This document shows, piece after piece, positions 43,756-53,216 of a stretch of 64,000 nucleotides of DNA. How positions within the stretch are numbered: position 1 is the stretch's first letter; the number at the start of each line of letters is the position of its first letter. This DNA comes from Stackebrandtia endophytica (GTDB lineage: Bacteria > Actinomycetota > Actinomycetes > Mycobacteriales > Micromonosporaceae). The position numbers and the translations under genes are program-made. Location of the stretch: NCBI RefSeq assembly GCF_006716355.1, contig NZ_VFOW01000001.1, positions 1,178,001-1,242,000 of the forward strand. Direction: 5' to 3'. Below the pieces are notes generated by a model. The model saw nothing but the letters and a program-made list of their open reading frames with translations, was not told where the DNA came from and searched no databases.

Positions 43756-44580
43756 TCCGGCTAGGAAATCCGCGACCACCTCGGCGAACGCCTCGGGTTG
43801 ATCGATCCACGGGTAGTGACCGCTGCCGTCGATCACGCTGGATTCCCCATGGGGGAACAACTCGGCCATGGCGACGGCCTGGTCGACTCCGGTCAACGCG
43901 TCCTCGGCACCGGCGACCACCAGAACCGGCGCGGCGACCTCGGCCAGGCGCCCGGCGAGGTCGTCCGGCGGTGGGACGCTGAAGAACTGCCGCACCGCCG
44001 CGAAGTTCCAGGTACCGACCCGGGAGTGCTCGATCTGACGCGGCCCCCAGCTCGCGTATCCGACCGCACCGGCTGACCGGTGCCACGCGGTGAACTCGGC
44101 ATCGGAGTCCGACGGCCCCTCCGACAACCGGAGCAGAGCCGCCTCGAATTCCGGGTCGCCACGTCGACGGTCTCGGATGCGGTCGGTGTCGTCGGGGACG
44201 TCGACCAGATACCCGGCCGGCGGCGTCACCAACAGCAGTCGCTCCACATCGGATGGGTACTGTGCGGCATAGGCGACCGCCAACCTGGTTCCGGCCGAGT
44301 GCGCCACGATGGTCAACCGATCGACGCCGAGGTGGTCGCGCAACGCCGCGATGTCCTCGGCCTGTCGCCACCACGAGTTGCGTTCCCGGGTCGCCGACAT
44401 CGGGGAATCTCCGACACCACGCAGTTGCACGGTGATTCGTCGACGATCGGCGACACCACCGAAGTCCGCCAGATAGTCCGGGTGTCGGGCCGCGCCACCG
44501 GGGAGCATCACGACGGGTGCGCCATCGCCGTCATCCGAAAAGGACAGTTGTTCGCCGTCGGAACCGTGATATGCGGTCAT
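43648..44580 (-). CDS. Alpha/beta hydrolase
   Basis: The 310-residue hydrolase has an oxyanion region VVMLPGGAARHPDY, nucleophile elbow VAHSAGTRLA (Ser in HSAGT), Asp in LVVAGAEDALTG and catalytic His in IDGSGHYPWIDQPE. It resembles proline iminopeptidase and epoxide-hydrolase-like enzymes. The fold is complete at about 43770 (VADFLAGLRG), but the frame continues some 35 residues antisense into the Nudix gene before a stop, probably after loss of the original one. Confidence 0.87.
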   Translation of the reverse strand: MTAYHGSDGEQLSFSDDGDGAPVVMLPGGAARHPDYLADFGGVADRRRITVQLRGVGDSPMSATRERNSWWRQAEDIAALRDHLGVDRLTIVAHSAGTRLAVAYAAQYPSDVERLLLVTPPAGYLVDVPDDTDRIRDRRRGDPEFEAALLRLSEGPSDSDAEFTAWHRSAGAVGYASWGPRQIEHSRVGTWNFAAVRQFFSVPPPDDLAGRLAEVAAPVLVVAGAEDALTGVDQAVAMAELFPHGESSVIDGSGHYPWIDQPEAFAEVVADFLAGLRGRQVDGAPLRPCGDGSRKPVGRHRWHQVDRRVR

Positions 44581-44710
44581 GGTATCGAGACTAGACCCAC
44601 ATCCGTCCAATGGCGACGTCACTGGGACGAGCAAAAGAAGGACGCGAATCTCACCGAGTCCGCCGAAACGGTCGGTACCCGCCGACCGGTCGAACCGATA
44701 GCGTCGACGA

Positions 44711-45022
44711 ATGCTCGAACCCTGGCAGATCCCCCTCATCACCGTGGCCGTCATCGCCGTCGTGGTGTTCGCGATGAGGATGCGGCGGCGATCGGCTCCG
44801 CATCAACCGGCCGAGTCGCTCGACGACGTCATGTCCACACTGGTCGATAAGACTTCCGAACTGCGGGAACGGGTGCGGCAGTTGGCCGCCGAAGGCAAGC
44901 GGACCAAGGCCATCGAGGCGGCACGCCCGCTGGCCGCGATGGAGGACACGACCCCCGAGAAGATCGTCGACCAGATCGAAGCGGGACGAGAACGACCGTC
45001 AGGGCAGGTCGATCTCCCGTAG
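44711..45022 (+). CDS. Small membrane protein with L7/L12-like helical tail
   Basis: The 103-residue protein has one N-terminal helix (IPLITVAVIAVVVFAM) and a basic stop-transfer RMRRRS, then a charged helical domain. The segment LRERVRQLAAEGKRTKAIEA resembles the C-terminal domain of ribosomal protein L7/L12. Its end overlaps the convergent methyltransferase by 24 bases. Function unknown. Confidence 0.65.
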   Translation: MLEPWQIPLITVAVIAVVVFAMRMRRRSAPHQPAESLDDVMSTLVDKTSELRERVRQLAAEGKRTKAIEAARPLAAMEDTTPEKIVDQIEAGRERPSGQVDLP

Positions 45023-45427
45023 TGGATCACCGGCGTCGACGAACAGTCGTCCGGACGGAGTCAAGGCCGCCGCGATCCGGCGCAGCGCCTCGGTTTCGAT
45101 CTCAGGGTGGCGGCCGTCCAGGGCGCCCACGCGCACGGCGTAGGCGAGGTCGAACGGAACATCCGTCGGGTCCAGAGTGAACTCCTCGATCGCGACCTGC
45201 CGAAACGACAGGACCCCCGAGGCGATCAACGATTCCGAACCGGCCACCGCGGTGCCGATGGCCGCCCCCGACCGGTCGATGCCCATCACGTGACCGGTGC
45301 CGATCCGCCGAGCGACCTCACGGGCGGCAGCCCCCGGACCGCACCCGATCTCCAGCACCCGAAGCCCTTCGGACAACGGCAATGCGTCGACGATCGCCGA
45401 CAGTCTCGGCGACAGGCTCTCCGACAT
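44999..45427 (-). CDS. Class I SAM-dependent methyltransferase
   Basis: The 142-residue protein has motif I VLEIGCGPGAAAREVARRI near residue 25, the acidic motif II VMGIDRSGAAI and motif IV FDLAYAVRVGAL. It is shorter than most family members because the C-terminal cap is lacking. The substrate is unknown. It is transcribed towards the small membrane protein. Confidence 0.85.
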   Translation of the reverse strand: MSESLSPRLSAIVDALPLSEGLRVLEIGCGPGAAAREVARRIGTGHVMGIDRSGAAIGTAVAGSESLIASGVLSFRQVAIEEFTLDPTDVPFDLAYAVRVGALDGRHPEIETEALRRIAAALTPSGRLFVDAGDPLREIDLP

Positions 45428-45810
45428 GGCTGCTCACCTCACGGCATCTCGGCGGGTGGACGACCCGACGACGACTTTCGAGGAATTGTGCCCGACCACG
45501 GCTCGCCCGTCCCCGGATTCGGTCACCTGATCCGGGTGCCCACATCGACGGCATTCCGTGACGAACCGGCGCAGAGCCGAAGCCTCCACCCTCACTCGCC
45601 GACGCGCGCCTTCGGACCGGCGACCGTCCGCACCCACCATCGAGATCGATCGATCACACAGTGTTTGTCATTTTACTCAACGGCGACTAACGTACTGGTC
45701 AGAGCCATGATCACTCATGTGGTGACACCGGAGATTCACCGGTGGGTCAGGCCACGTTTCGACCGAACGGATGATCTTGACTCTTTGTTTGTTCATGATA
45801 GAAACAAAGC
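45428..45810. other. 383-bp spacer before the ROK operon
   Basis: No gene is supported here. The part from 45655 to 45720 is relatively A/T-rich (GTTTGTCATTTTACTCAA), likely promoter DNA for the operon that starts at 45811. A TTGACT at 45777-45782 could be a -35. The final 28 bases hold the palindrome described separately. Confidence 0.5.
45783..45809. promoter_or_regulatory. CTTTGTTT-N11-AAACAAAG palindrome at the ROK start
   Basis: Perfect 8-bp arms (45783-45790 and 45802-45809) end one base before the ATG of the ROK-family regulator. A/T-rich arms of this kind are typical of ROK/NagC/Mlc-type operators, so autoregulation is likely. Confidence 0.65.
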
Positions 45811-46950
45811 ATGCAGGCAACGAAGCCGAGTCCCATCAGCAAGTCCCGATCCCGGAGGCTGCGACGCAGCGTCGTGATCGACAAGGCTCGTGAACTCCGC
45901 GAGTTCTCCCGCGCCGTACTGGTCGAGGAGACCGGGCTGAGCCCCGCGACGGTGTCATACGTGGTGCGGGAGCTCATCGACGAAGGCCTGCTCACCGAAA
46001 TCGGATCAGGGAAATCACGCGGCGGCCGCCCCAGCACCATGCTTCGCTTCGAAGGCGCCGCCGAACTGGCAGCCGTCGTCGAGACCGACGGCACCACCGC
46101 CGACGTCGCCATCGCCGACTGGGACGGCGAAGTCACCGCCACCCGCACCACCAACCTGGGCGACGATCCCGTCAAGGACATCGCCGACCTGGTACGGGCC
46201 ACCGCCGAGGACGTCGACGGTCGACTGCGCGCCATCTGCGTCGCCATCCCCGGGATCGCCACCGACACCGGGGAACTCAGCCTGGCGCCCTCGCTGATGT
46301 CGATGAACGGCAAACCGCTGGCCGAGCTGCTGCACACCGCGTCCGGACTACCCGTCGTCGTCGACAACGACGTCAACCTGATCATGGTGGGCGAGCACGC
46401 CGCCGGTGTCGCCGAGGGAGTCGGTGACATCGCGCTGCTACACGTGGGAAGCACCGGCATCGGCGCCGCGCTCATGCTGGACGGCAAAGTCCGCACCGGT
46501 GCGCACGGCCACGCCGGTGAGATCGGGTTCCTCCCCCTCACCGCCGGAGCCTTCCAACGTGACGAGGTGGGCGACTTCGAGAGGAACTGGTCCTCCAACG
46601 GACTGCGCGAACGCGCCGTGGCCGCGGGCATCCCGGTCGGTTCGACCGAAGCCCCCGCCGCCGTTCTGCTGGATCGTGCCGCGACCGACCCGGCCGCCGC
46701 GCAACTGCACGACGACGCCGTGGACGCCTGGGCACGCGCCATCGCCTCCGTCGTATGCGTCATCGACCCCACGCTGGTACTGCTCAGCGGCGAGATCGCC
46801 GCCGCGGGAGACCGGGGCATCGCCCCGCTTCAAGACCGACTCCAGCGGTACTGGCCCAAGAATGTCGTTCTGCAACTGGTCGTCGGAATGGACGCCATGC
46901 GCCTGGGCGCGGTTCGCAGAGCGTTCGCCGTCGTGGACGCCGGCCATTGA
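45811..46950 (+). CDS. ROK-family transcriptional repressor
   Basis: The 379-residue protein has an N-terminal winged HTH (residues 18-75; LVEETGLSPATVSYVVRELI) joined to a ROK sugar-kinase-like domain with AAVVETDGTTADVAIADWDG in the phosphate-loop position and VVVDNDVNLIMVGEHAAG. The zinc motif CxCGxxGC of NagC/Mlc is missing (GHAGEIGFLPL is followed by no Cys), so the ligand pocket differs. It precedes, and probably represses, the transport and catabolic genes that follow. Confidence 0.88.
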   Translation: MQATKPSPISKSRSRRLRRSVVIDKARELREFSRAVLVEETGLSPATVSYVVRELIDEGLLTEIGSGKSRGGRPSTMLRFEGAAELAAVVETDGTTADVAIADWDGEVTATRTTNLGDDPVKDIADLVRATAEDVDGRLRAICVAIPGIATDTGELSLAPSLMSMNGKPLAELLHTASGLPVVVDNDVNLIMVGEHAAGVAEGVGDIALLHVGSTGIGAALMLDGKVRTGAHGHAGEIGFLPLTAGAFQRDEVGDFERNWSSNGLRERAVAAGIPVGSTEAPAAVLLDRAATDPAAAQLHDDAVDAWARAIASVVCVIDPTLVLLSGEIAAAGDRGIAPLQDRLQRYWPKNVVLQLVVGMDAMRLGAVRRAFAVVDAGH

Positions 46951-47021
46951 ACCCGGCAAAGGTGCGACCACGAGGCACCGAATTCCCGGCACAACCCCTG
47001 AATCAAGAAAGGAACCACACC

Positions 47022-48068
47022 ATGCGTCACAGCAAAGTCGCTGTCACCGGTGCGATGATCGCTTCAGTGGCGGTCGCCCTCGCCGGATGCGGTGCCAACG
47101 CCGAAGGCGAAGGCGACGCCGAATCGCTGTTGATCTACACCGCGCGGGCGGAACCGATCAGCGACTACGTCGTCGAACAGTTCGAGGAGGCCTACCCGCA
47201 GTACCAGGGCAAGGTCGAGGTCCTCACCATGGGTGCGGCCGAGATCCCCGAGCGGGTTCGGGCCGAGCAGTCCAACCCGCAGGCCAGCCTCTGGTGGGGT
47301 GGCACGCAGCAGGCACTGAGCCTCGGCGCCGCCGACGGCCTGCTCGAAGAATGGACCGACGCCTCGTTCGCCGACGACCTCGACCCGATGTTCCGCGACC
47401 CCGACAACAAGTGGTTCGCCGAATACCAGCTGCCGCAGGTCATCGTCTACAACAACGAGGTGCTGGACGCCTCCAGCGCACCGCAGGACTGGGACGACCT
47501 GATCGACCCGCAGTGGCGCGACAAGATCGTGATCCGCGACGTGGCCGCCAGCGGCGGCATGCGGTCCATTTGGGACGCTATGATCCTGCGTCACTCCCCC
47601 GACGGCAGCGACCCGCAGCCCGGCTACGACTACCTGGCCGCGCTGGACGCCAACACCGTCAACTACGCCGCCGACCCCAGTGACCTGTACCTGCAGCTGA
47701 GCCGTCAGTCCGGCGTGGTCAGCCTGTGGAACCTCCAGGACACCCTGATCCAGATCGAACAGAACAACATGCCGTTCGACTTCCTGGTTCCGGCGTCGGG
47801 AACCCCGGTTCTGGTCGACGGCCTGGGCATCGTCGCCGACGGACCCAACACCGAGGGAGCCAAGCTGTTCGCCGAGTTCCTCTACGACTCCGAACTGCGC
47901 ACCACGCTGGCGGAGGAGTACTTCCAGATCCCGGTCACCGAGATCGCCTCGCAGCCGGCCTGGTTGGCGGACCTGAACATCGTTCCCCTGGACGTCGACT
48001 GGGCGATCGCCGCCGAGCACGAGGCCGCCTGGGTCGACTACTGGCTGAACAACATCAAGAACAAGTGA
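47022..48068 (+). CDS. ABC transporter solute-binding lipoprotein (FbpA/AfuA/PotD-like)
   Basis: The 348-residue protein has a signal peptide with lipobox LAGC near residue 25 and a type 2 periplasmic-binding fold: LLIYTARAEPISDYVVEQF, WWGGTQQALSL, PQVIVYNNEVLDASSAP, then DWDDLIDPQWRDKI. The class binds ferric ion, polyamines, phosphonates or sugar phosphates; the iron Tyr pair is not obvious. With the catabolic enzymes downstream, an organic ligand seems more likely. An AAAGGA ribosome site precedes the ATG. Confidence 0.88.
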   Translation: MRHSKVAVTGAMIASVAVALAGCGANAEGEGDAESLLIYTARAEPISDYVVEQFEEAYPQYQGKVEVLTMGAAEIPERVRAEQSNPQASLWWGGTQQALSLGAADGLLEEWTDASFADDLDPMFRDPDNKWFAEYQLPQVIVYNNEVLDASSAPQDWDDLIDPQWRDKIVIRDVAASGGMRSIWDAMILRHSPDGSDPQPGYDYLAALDANTVNYAADPSDLYLQLSRQSGVVSLWNLQDTLIQIEQNNMPFDFLVPASGTPVLVDGLGIVADGPNTEGAKLFAEFLYDSELRTTLAEEYFQIPVTEIASQPAWLADLNIVPLDVDWAIAAEHEAAWVDYWLNNIKNK

Positions 48069-48073
48069 TCACC

Positions 48074-48107
48074 CCGTTGGAGGGTCGTTCCTGCGGCCCT
48101 CCAACGG
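48074..48107 (+). terminator. Intercistronic stem-loop after the binding-protein gene
   Basis: CCGTTGGAGGG (48074-48084) and CCCTCCAACGG (48097-48107) form a perfect 11-bp stem with a 12-base loop in the 63-bp gap before the ATPase gene. In ABC operons such hairpins stabilise the upstream mRNA or partly stop transcription, giving excess binding protein. Confidence 0.75.
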
Positions 48108-48131
48108 TTCCAGTGAAGGAACCCCTCCCCC

Positions 48132-49208
48132 ATGACCGAGATTCGGCTCGTCGAGATCACGAAACGCTTCACCCGTCACGATGACTCCATCGCGGTGCGC
48201 GACGCGAACCTGACCGTCAGCACCGGTGAGTTCTTCACCCTGCTGGGTCCCAGCGGGTGCGGCAAGACCACCACGTTGCGTATGGTCGCCGGGTTCTACT
48301 ACCCGACCTCCGGGCAGCTGTACTTCGATGAGGATGAGGTGACCCGGCGACCGCCACACCGGCGCGGCACCGGGATGGTGTTCCAGAACTACGCGCTCTT
48401 CCCCCACCTCAGCGTCGCCGAGAACGTCGCCTACGGGCTGCGGGTGCGCAAGGTCGACGCCGCCGATCGACGCAAACGCATCGAGGAGGCGCTGTCCCAG
48501 GTGCACCTGTCCGGGTATGAGAGCCGGCGCATCGACCAGCTCTCCGGCGGTCAACAGCAGCGCGTCGCCCTGGCTCGCGCCCTGGTCATTCGACCGCGGG
48601 TTCTGCTACTCGACGAACCGCTGTCCAATCTCGACGCCAAACTGCGCGAGGAGACCCGGCGGGAGATCCGTCGCATCCAGGTGGAGGCCGGGACCACGGC
48701 CCTCTACGTCACCCACGACCAGGCCGAGGCCATGGCGGTGTCCGACCGGATCGCGGTCATGGAGGCCGGCCGAGTGCACCAGGTCGGGGCGCCGAAGGAG
48801 ATCTACAACGAACCGCGCACCGCGTTCGTGGCGCGGTTCATCGGCAACAGCAACGTTCTGACCGGCGACGTGATCGGTGGTGATTCCGGTCGACCCCGGC
48901 TGGCGCTGTCGGCCGGTGACCGCACCATCGAGTTCGAGACGACCCTGCCCGAGCACGTCGAGTCGCAGGAGCGCATCCAGTTGGCGATCCGGCCGGAGCA
49001 TCTGACGATTACGACGCCTGGCACTCCGAACGCGTTGCCCGCCAGTGTCACCGCCGTCGAGTTCACCGGGTTGACCACCACGGTGACGGCACAGCTGGGC
49101 GACACCGTCATCACGATCGCACTGGTCGACGCCGACGGCGCGCCCGAGGTCGGCGAGACGATCCTGGTCAAACCGAACCTGGACCGCATCCGGGCGGTCT
49201 CGGCATGA
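48132..49208 (+). CDS. ABC transporter ATP-binding protein (PotA/FbpC-like)
   Basis: The 358-residue protein has Walker A GPSGCGKTTTLRM, Q-loop VFQNYALFPHLSV, signature LSGGQQQRVALARAL, Walker B VLLLDEPLSNLD, switch His YVTHDQAEAMAV, and a C-terminal TOBE domain (residues 280-358). This is the CUT/POPT-type ATPase. It overlaps the permease start by four bases. Confidence 0.95.
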   Translation: MTEIRLVEITKRFTRHDDSIAVRDANLTVSTGEFFTLLGPSGCGKTTTLRMVAGFYYPTSGQLYFDEDEVTRRPPHRRGTGMVFQNYALFPHLSVAENVAYGLRVRKVDAADRRKRIEEALSQVHLSGYESRRIDQLSGGQQQRVALARALVIRPRVLLLDEPLSNLDAKLREETRREIRRIQVEAGTTALYVTHDQAEAMAVSDRIAVMEAGRVHQVGAPKEIYNEPRTAFVARFIGNSNVLTGDVIGGDSGRPRLALSAGDRTIEFETTLPEHVESQERIQLAIRPEHLTITTPGTPNALPASVTAVEFTGLTTTVTAQLGDTVITIALVDADGAPEVGETILVKPNLDRIRAVSA

Positions 49209-50941
49209 ACGGCGACGTCCTTCTGCGGCCCGCCCGCCCGAGTCTGCGGGAACGCTTCGACAACATCTCCTCGTCGAAGGCGTTCCCCTACCTGCTGAGC
49301 ATTCCGCTGGTGCTGGTCCTGTGGGGGTTCATCGTCAGCCCCATGTTGCAGACGGCCGGGATCAGCGCCGACGGCAACGGGGCGGCCGCCAACTACGGCG
49401 AATTCCTCAACCCCGACGGCGTCGCCATGCGCGCGATGCTCACCTCCATCGGGATCGCGCTGGCCAGTGTTCTGTGCTGTGGTGCCGTCGGCACCGCGAT
49501 GGCGTTCCTGTTGACGAAGTTCAACTTCCCGGGTCGTCGGCTGATCGAGGCGATCATCCTGATCCCAGCGGCGCTTCCGCCGCTGATCGGTGCCGTCGCG
49601 TTCCAGATGCTGTACAGCAACATCGGTATCGTGCCGCGCTGGTTGCAGTCGATATTCGGCGCCGACGCACCGGTTCTGGCGGCGACGGGCATCGTCGGGG
49701 TGCTCGTGGTGCACACGTTCACGATGTACCCGTTCTTCTATCTGGCGGTCTCGGCGGCACTGGCCGGAATGGACACCTCCACGGAGGAGGCCGCCTCCAA
49801 CCTCGGTGCCGGACGGTTCCGGGTGTTCCGGACCGTGACGATGCCGATGTTGACGCCGGCGCTGGTGTCGGGCTCCCTGATCGTCTTCATGGTGTCGATG
49901 GCCTCCTACACCGCGCCACTGCTGTTCAATGTAGACAGTATGATGACGATGCAGATCGTGCTCAACCGCACCAACGGGAACCTGCCGATGTCGGCGACCT
50001 ACTCGTCGATGCTGGCGATCATCTCGCTGGTGTTCCTGCTGGGGATGCGTTGGTACGAGGGTCGACGCAGCTACCGGTCGGCCTCCAAGGGCGTGGCCAA
50101 CCACCGTCGCGAGGTCCGCTCCCCGCTGGGACGGTGGATGGCCCTGACCGGCAGCGTCGTCGCCACCGTCGTCCTGTTGGCGCCGGTCGCCACCATCGCG
50201 CTGGTCGCGTTCTCCGAACGTGGATCGTGGACCAGCCAGATCATTCCGAGTGCGTACACCTTCGACAACTTCGTCGAGCTGTTCACCGACGACCGCACCT
50301 TCCAACCGATCGCCAACTCCCTCATGATGAGCGCCGTGGCCACCGTCGGCAGCATCATCATCGGTGTCCTGGCGGCGTATCTGACCCGGCGCTACCGATT
50401 CCTGGGGCGCGGCCTGCTGGATCTGGCGGTCATGCTGCCGTGGGCGCTGCCCGGGACGGTCGTGGCGGTCAACCTGATCAGCGCGTTCAGCCAGGCCAAC
50501 GCGTTCAGCCTCGGCAACGTCCTGGTGGGGACATTCTGGATCCTGCCGCTGGCCTATTTCGTCCGGTTCATGCCCCTGGTGTTCCGCTCCACCAACGCGT
50601 CGCTGGCACAGATGGACCCGGCGTTGGAGGAGGCGGCCCGCAGCCTCGGCTCCGGTTGGCTTCGCACCTCCCGCACCGTGACGCTGCCGGTCATCTACCG
50701 GGGGATCCTGGCCGGTGCGCTGCTGGCCTTCGTCAACAGCGTCGGCGAGTTCGTGGCCAGTGTGCTGATCTACACCAAGGCCACCCAACCGATGTCGGTG
50801 GCGATCAACAACCAGTTGTACGCCTTCAACATGGGCACCGCCGCCGCGTACGGCATGCTGCAGGTACTGCTGATCTTCATCATCATGCTCGTGTCACGAC
50901 GCCTGGAATCACGTCAGGCCAACGCCGGGAGGAAGTCATGA
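49205..50941 (+). CDS. ABC transporter permease, two fused TM domains (FbpB/ThiP-like)
   Basis: The 578-residue protein has 12 helices in two homologous halves, each with an EAA loop: EEAASNLGAGRFRVFRTVTM near residue 195 and EEAARSLGSGWLRTSRTVTL near 475. One polypeptide therefore supplies both membrane halves, as in FbpB, AfuB and ThiP. It overlaps the ATPase and creatininase genes by four bases each, fixing the order of synthesis. Confidence 0.93.
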   Translation: MNGDVLLRPARPSLRERFDNISSSKAFPYLLSIPLVLVLWGFIVSPMLQTAGISADGNGAAANYGEFLNPDGVAMRAMLTSIGIALASVLCCGAVGTAMAFLLTKFNFPGRRLIEAIILIPAALPPLIGAVAFQMLYSNIGIVPRWLQSIFGADAPVLAATGIVGVLVVHTFTMYPFFYLAVSAALAGMDTSTEEAASNLGAGRFRVFRTVTMPMLTPALVSGSLIVFMVSMASYTAPLLFNVDSMMTMQIVLNRTNGNLPMSATYSSMLAIISLVFLLGMRWYEGRRSYRSASKGVANHRREVRSPLGRWMALTGSVVATVVLLAPVATIALVAFSERGSWTSQIIPSAYTFDNFVELFTDDRTFQPIANSLMMSAVATVGSIIIGVLAAYLTRRYRFLGRGLLDLAVMLPWALPGTVVAVNLISAFSQANAFSLGNVLVGTFWILPLAYFVRFMPLVFRSTNASLAQMDPALEEAARSLGSGWLRTSRTVTLPVIYRGILAGALLAFVNSVGEFVASVLIYTKATQPMSVAINNQLYAFNMGTAAAYGMLQVLLIFIIMLVSRRLESRQANAGRKS

Positions 50942-51759
50942 GCCTCATCCGAATCGAACACGTCACCGGCGCCGATGTCGCCGACACCGTGGCCTCGGCC
51001 GACTTCGCAGTCTTGCCGTTGGGGTCGGTGGAGTGGCACGGTCCCCACCTTCCGTTGGGCAGCGACACCATCCTCGCCGAGGGGTTCGCCTCCGAACTGT
51101 CTCAAGGGGACTGGAATGCGGTGTTGTACCCGACGGTCGGGCTCACCGCCGTCCCCGGCCAGACCCGGCACTACCCGGGCACCGTCGCGGTGCGTCCGGA
51201 GACCATGGTGGACTATCTGAGTCAGGTGCTCCTGGGCATCGCCAACAGTGGATTCTCACGGATTCTGCTGCTGAACGCCCACGACGCCAACATGTCCACG
51301 GCGCGAGCGGCCATGGAGTGGGTCTCCGGCGAATCCCCGGTGAGCCTGCTGTTGGCGAATTGGTTCCAGTTGGTCCCGTGGAGCGACACGACCGAGTTGC
51401 TGGGTGACGTACCGACTCGCGGACACGGCGGCGCGTTCGAGACCGCCGGAGTACTGGCGTTCGCACCCGAGACCGTCAAACTGGACACTGTGGAAGACTT
51501 GCCGCCACGGCCTCGACTGACCACCGCCGACCACGTCCTGGTCGAATCGCATCCGGCCCCCTGGCGGGGTTGGTCGGGACACATCTCGGTGGTGAACGAA
51601 CCCGGCGCCGCCGAGATACGCCGCAAGGCCGCGACCCGGCTGCGTGCGCTGGTCACCGAATGGCTGGAACGACCCGAACCCGAGTCTCCCCGCACCGGAA
51701 CGTCATCACAAGTGTCGGACAGCAGCCCGGAGAGCTCGGGCCGCGGAAGGAACGGATGA
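50938..51759 (+). CDS. Creatininase-family amidohydrolase
   Basis: The 273-residue protein has metal residues of the family: Glu, His and Asp in GSVEWHGPHLPLGSD (near residues 30-45), His in NAHDANMST and His/Glu in RGHGGAFETAGV. The fold includes enzymes that open cyclic or linear amides: creatininase, FAPy deformylase ArfB, MftE and the inosose hydrolase IolN. The C-terminal 30 residues are disordered and Ser-rich. It probably hydrolyses an amide or lactone in the compound imported by the preceding transporter. ATGA overlaps mark both ends. Confidence 0.9.
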   Translation: MSLIRIEHVTGADVADTVASADFAVLPLGSVEWHGPHLPLGSDTILAEGFASELSQGDWNAVLYPTVGLTAVPGQTRHYPGTVAVRPETMVDYLSQVLLGIANSGFSRILLLNAHDANMSTARAAMEWVSGESPVSLLLANWFQLVPWSDTTELLGDVPTRGHGGAFETAGVLAFAPETVKLDTVEDLPPRPRLTTADHVLVESHPAPWRGWSGHISVVNEPGAAEIRRKAATRLRALVTEWLERPEPESPRTGTSSQVSDSSPESSGRGRNG

Positions 51760-53216
51760 ACATGCTGAGCGTCTACCAGACGAACCACCTGCTACCGGCA
51801 TACCGCCATCACGGGCCGAGCCTGTATCCGGCGATGATCGAGGCCAGCCGTGCCCACCTGGTGATGCTCGCCGAATGCGGCATCCTGCCCGCGTCGCGCG
51901 CGGCTCAGTTGTCGAGTGCGTTGGAACGGCTGCGGGAGCGTCCCACCGACCTGCCCGACTACGACGGCACCTTCGAGGACGTGTATTTCGCGCTGGAGCG
52001 CAATCTGGCGCAGGAAGCCGGAATCCGCCCCGACGAGCTGGACCTGCAACTGGCGCGAAGCCGAAACGACCTCGACGCCGGAGTGTTCCGGATGATCCTT
52101 CGCGACCAGGTCACCGGCATCCTCGACGACCTGCTGGCCGCGACCGAGGCGGTACTCGACGCCGCCGAACGGGGAACCGAGGCCACCGTCCTGGCGTTCA
52201 CCCACCGGCGACCGGCCCAACCGACCACGATCGGTCACGTGTTCGCCGGGTACGCCGACGCACTCAGCGGACAGGCCGCCAACTACCAGTACGTCCTCAA
52301 TGAACTGAACCACTCGCCGCTGGGTGGTGCGGTCATCGCCGGCACCGATCTGCCGATCTCCTCGGAGCGGGTCGCCGAACTGCTCGGGTTCACCGATGTG
52401 GTTCCCAACGCCTACTCCGGTGTCGCCGGAGCCGATCACTTCACCGGAGTGGTCGGCGCCAACGCCCGGACCCTGGCCACCGGCGCCCGGGTGGCTCGGG
52501 TGATCCAGGAGTGGATGAGTTTCGGTTGGGTCAACGTCCCCGACGAGTTCTGCCAGGGCAGCAGCGCGATGCCGCAGAAACGCAACCCGGTCGTGTTGGA
52601 GCACATGGTGTCCATGGCGATGGCCGCCGTCGCCGACCAGACCGCGGTTCTCGGTGGAATCGCCGCAGCGTGGTGGGAGGATTCCAATAACGCCACCACG
52701 GATGTCCAAACACGACTGTGGGAGTCCGATGATCGGGCCGCCCGGTTCCTGCGGATGCTCGGTCGGCTGTTCGAGGTGTTGAACCCGGCGAAACTCCCCA
52801 CCGATCTGGAGATGGTCGCCACCGGTTCGACCACGACCGCCGCCGCCGACGCCCTCTCGATGGGAGGAGTCCCGTTCCGTACCGCCCACGGCCTGCTCGC
52901 CGCACTCGTCGGTAAGGGCGAGCCGGCGAACTGGGACGCGAAACTGGTCGCCGAGACCGCCGCCGAACGCGGGGTCCGGTTGGAACCCGAACTGATCGAG
53001 AACATGCTGCACGCCCTGTTGTCGCCCCGCGCGGTGCTGAAGCGTGACCAGGCCGAAGGCCCCGGTCGAGACGCGGTGACCCGCCAGATCGCCGGGCTTC
53101 GCGGCGCGGTGGCACAGCATCGGTCCACGTTGGAGGCCTTTCGGGCCCACCAACGCGCCGCCGCCGACCGGTTGGACGCCGCCGTTCGACAGCGCATCGA
53201 GGAGGGCGGGGCGTGA
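51756..53216 (+). CDS. Argininosuccinate-lyase-like enzyme (aspartase/fumarase superfamily)
   Basis: The 486-residue protein has the superfamily signature QGSSAMPQKRNPVVLEHM near residue 270 and ArgH-like blocks FEDVYFALERNLA, LARSRNDLDAGVFRM and FTHRRPAQPTTIGH (general-base His). In true ArgH the first block is EDVH; the substrate-binding His is Tyr here. The enzyme should split a C-N or C-O bond by beta-elimination, perhaps releasing fumarate, but is unlikely to be the arginine-pathway enzyme. It is coupled to both neighbours by overlapping stops and starts. Confidence 0.88.
   Translation: MNMLSVYQTNHLLPAYRHHGPSLYPAMIEASRAHLVMLAECGILPASRAAQLSSALERLRERPTDLPDYDGTFEDVYFALERNLAQEAGIRPDELDLQLARSRNDLDAGVFRMILRDQVTGILDDLLAATEAVLDAAERGTEATVLAFTHRRPAQPTTIGHVFAGYADALSGQAANYQYVLNELNHSPLGGAVIAGTDLPISSERVAELLGFTDVVPNAYSGVAGADHFTGVVGANARTLATGARVARVIQEWMSFGWVNVPDEFCQGSSAMPQKRNPVVLEHMVSMAMAAVADQTAVLGGIAAAWWEDSNNATTDVQTRLWESDDRAARFLRMLGRLFEVLNPAKLPTDLEMVATGSTTTAAADALSMGGVPFRTAHGLLAALVGKGEPANWDAKLVAETAAERGVRLEPELIENMLHALLSPRAVLKRDQAEGPGRDAVTRQIAGLRGAVAQHRSTLEAFRAHQRAAADRLDAAVRQRIEEGGA

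Noticed and set aside
48803-50788. 661-residue minus-strand frame opposite the ABC permease
   Set aside because: It is antisense to a clear 12-helix permease; the His/Gln/Arg-rich translation is typical of G/C-rich shadows.
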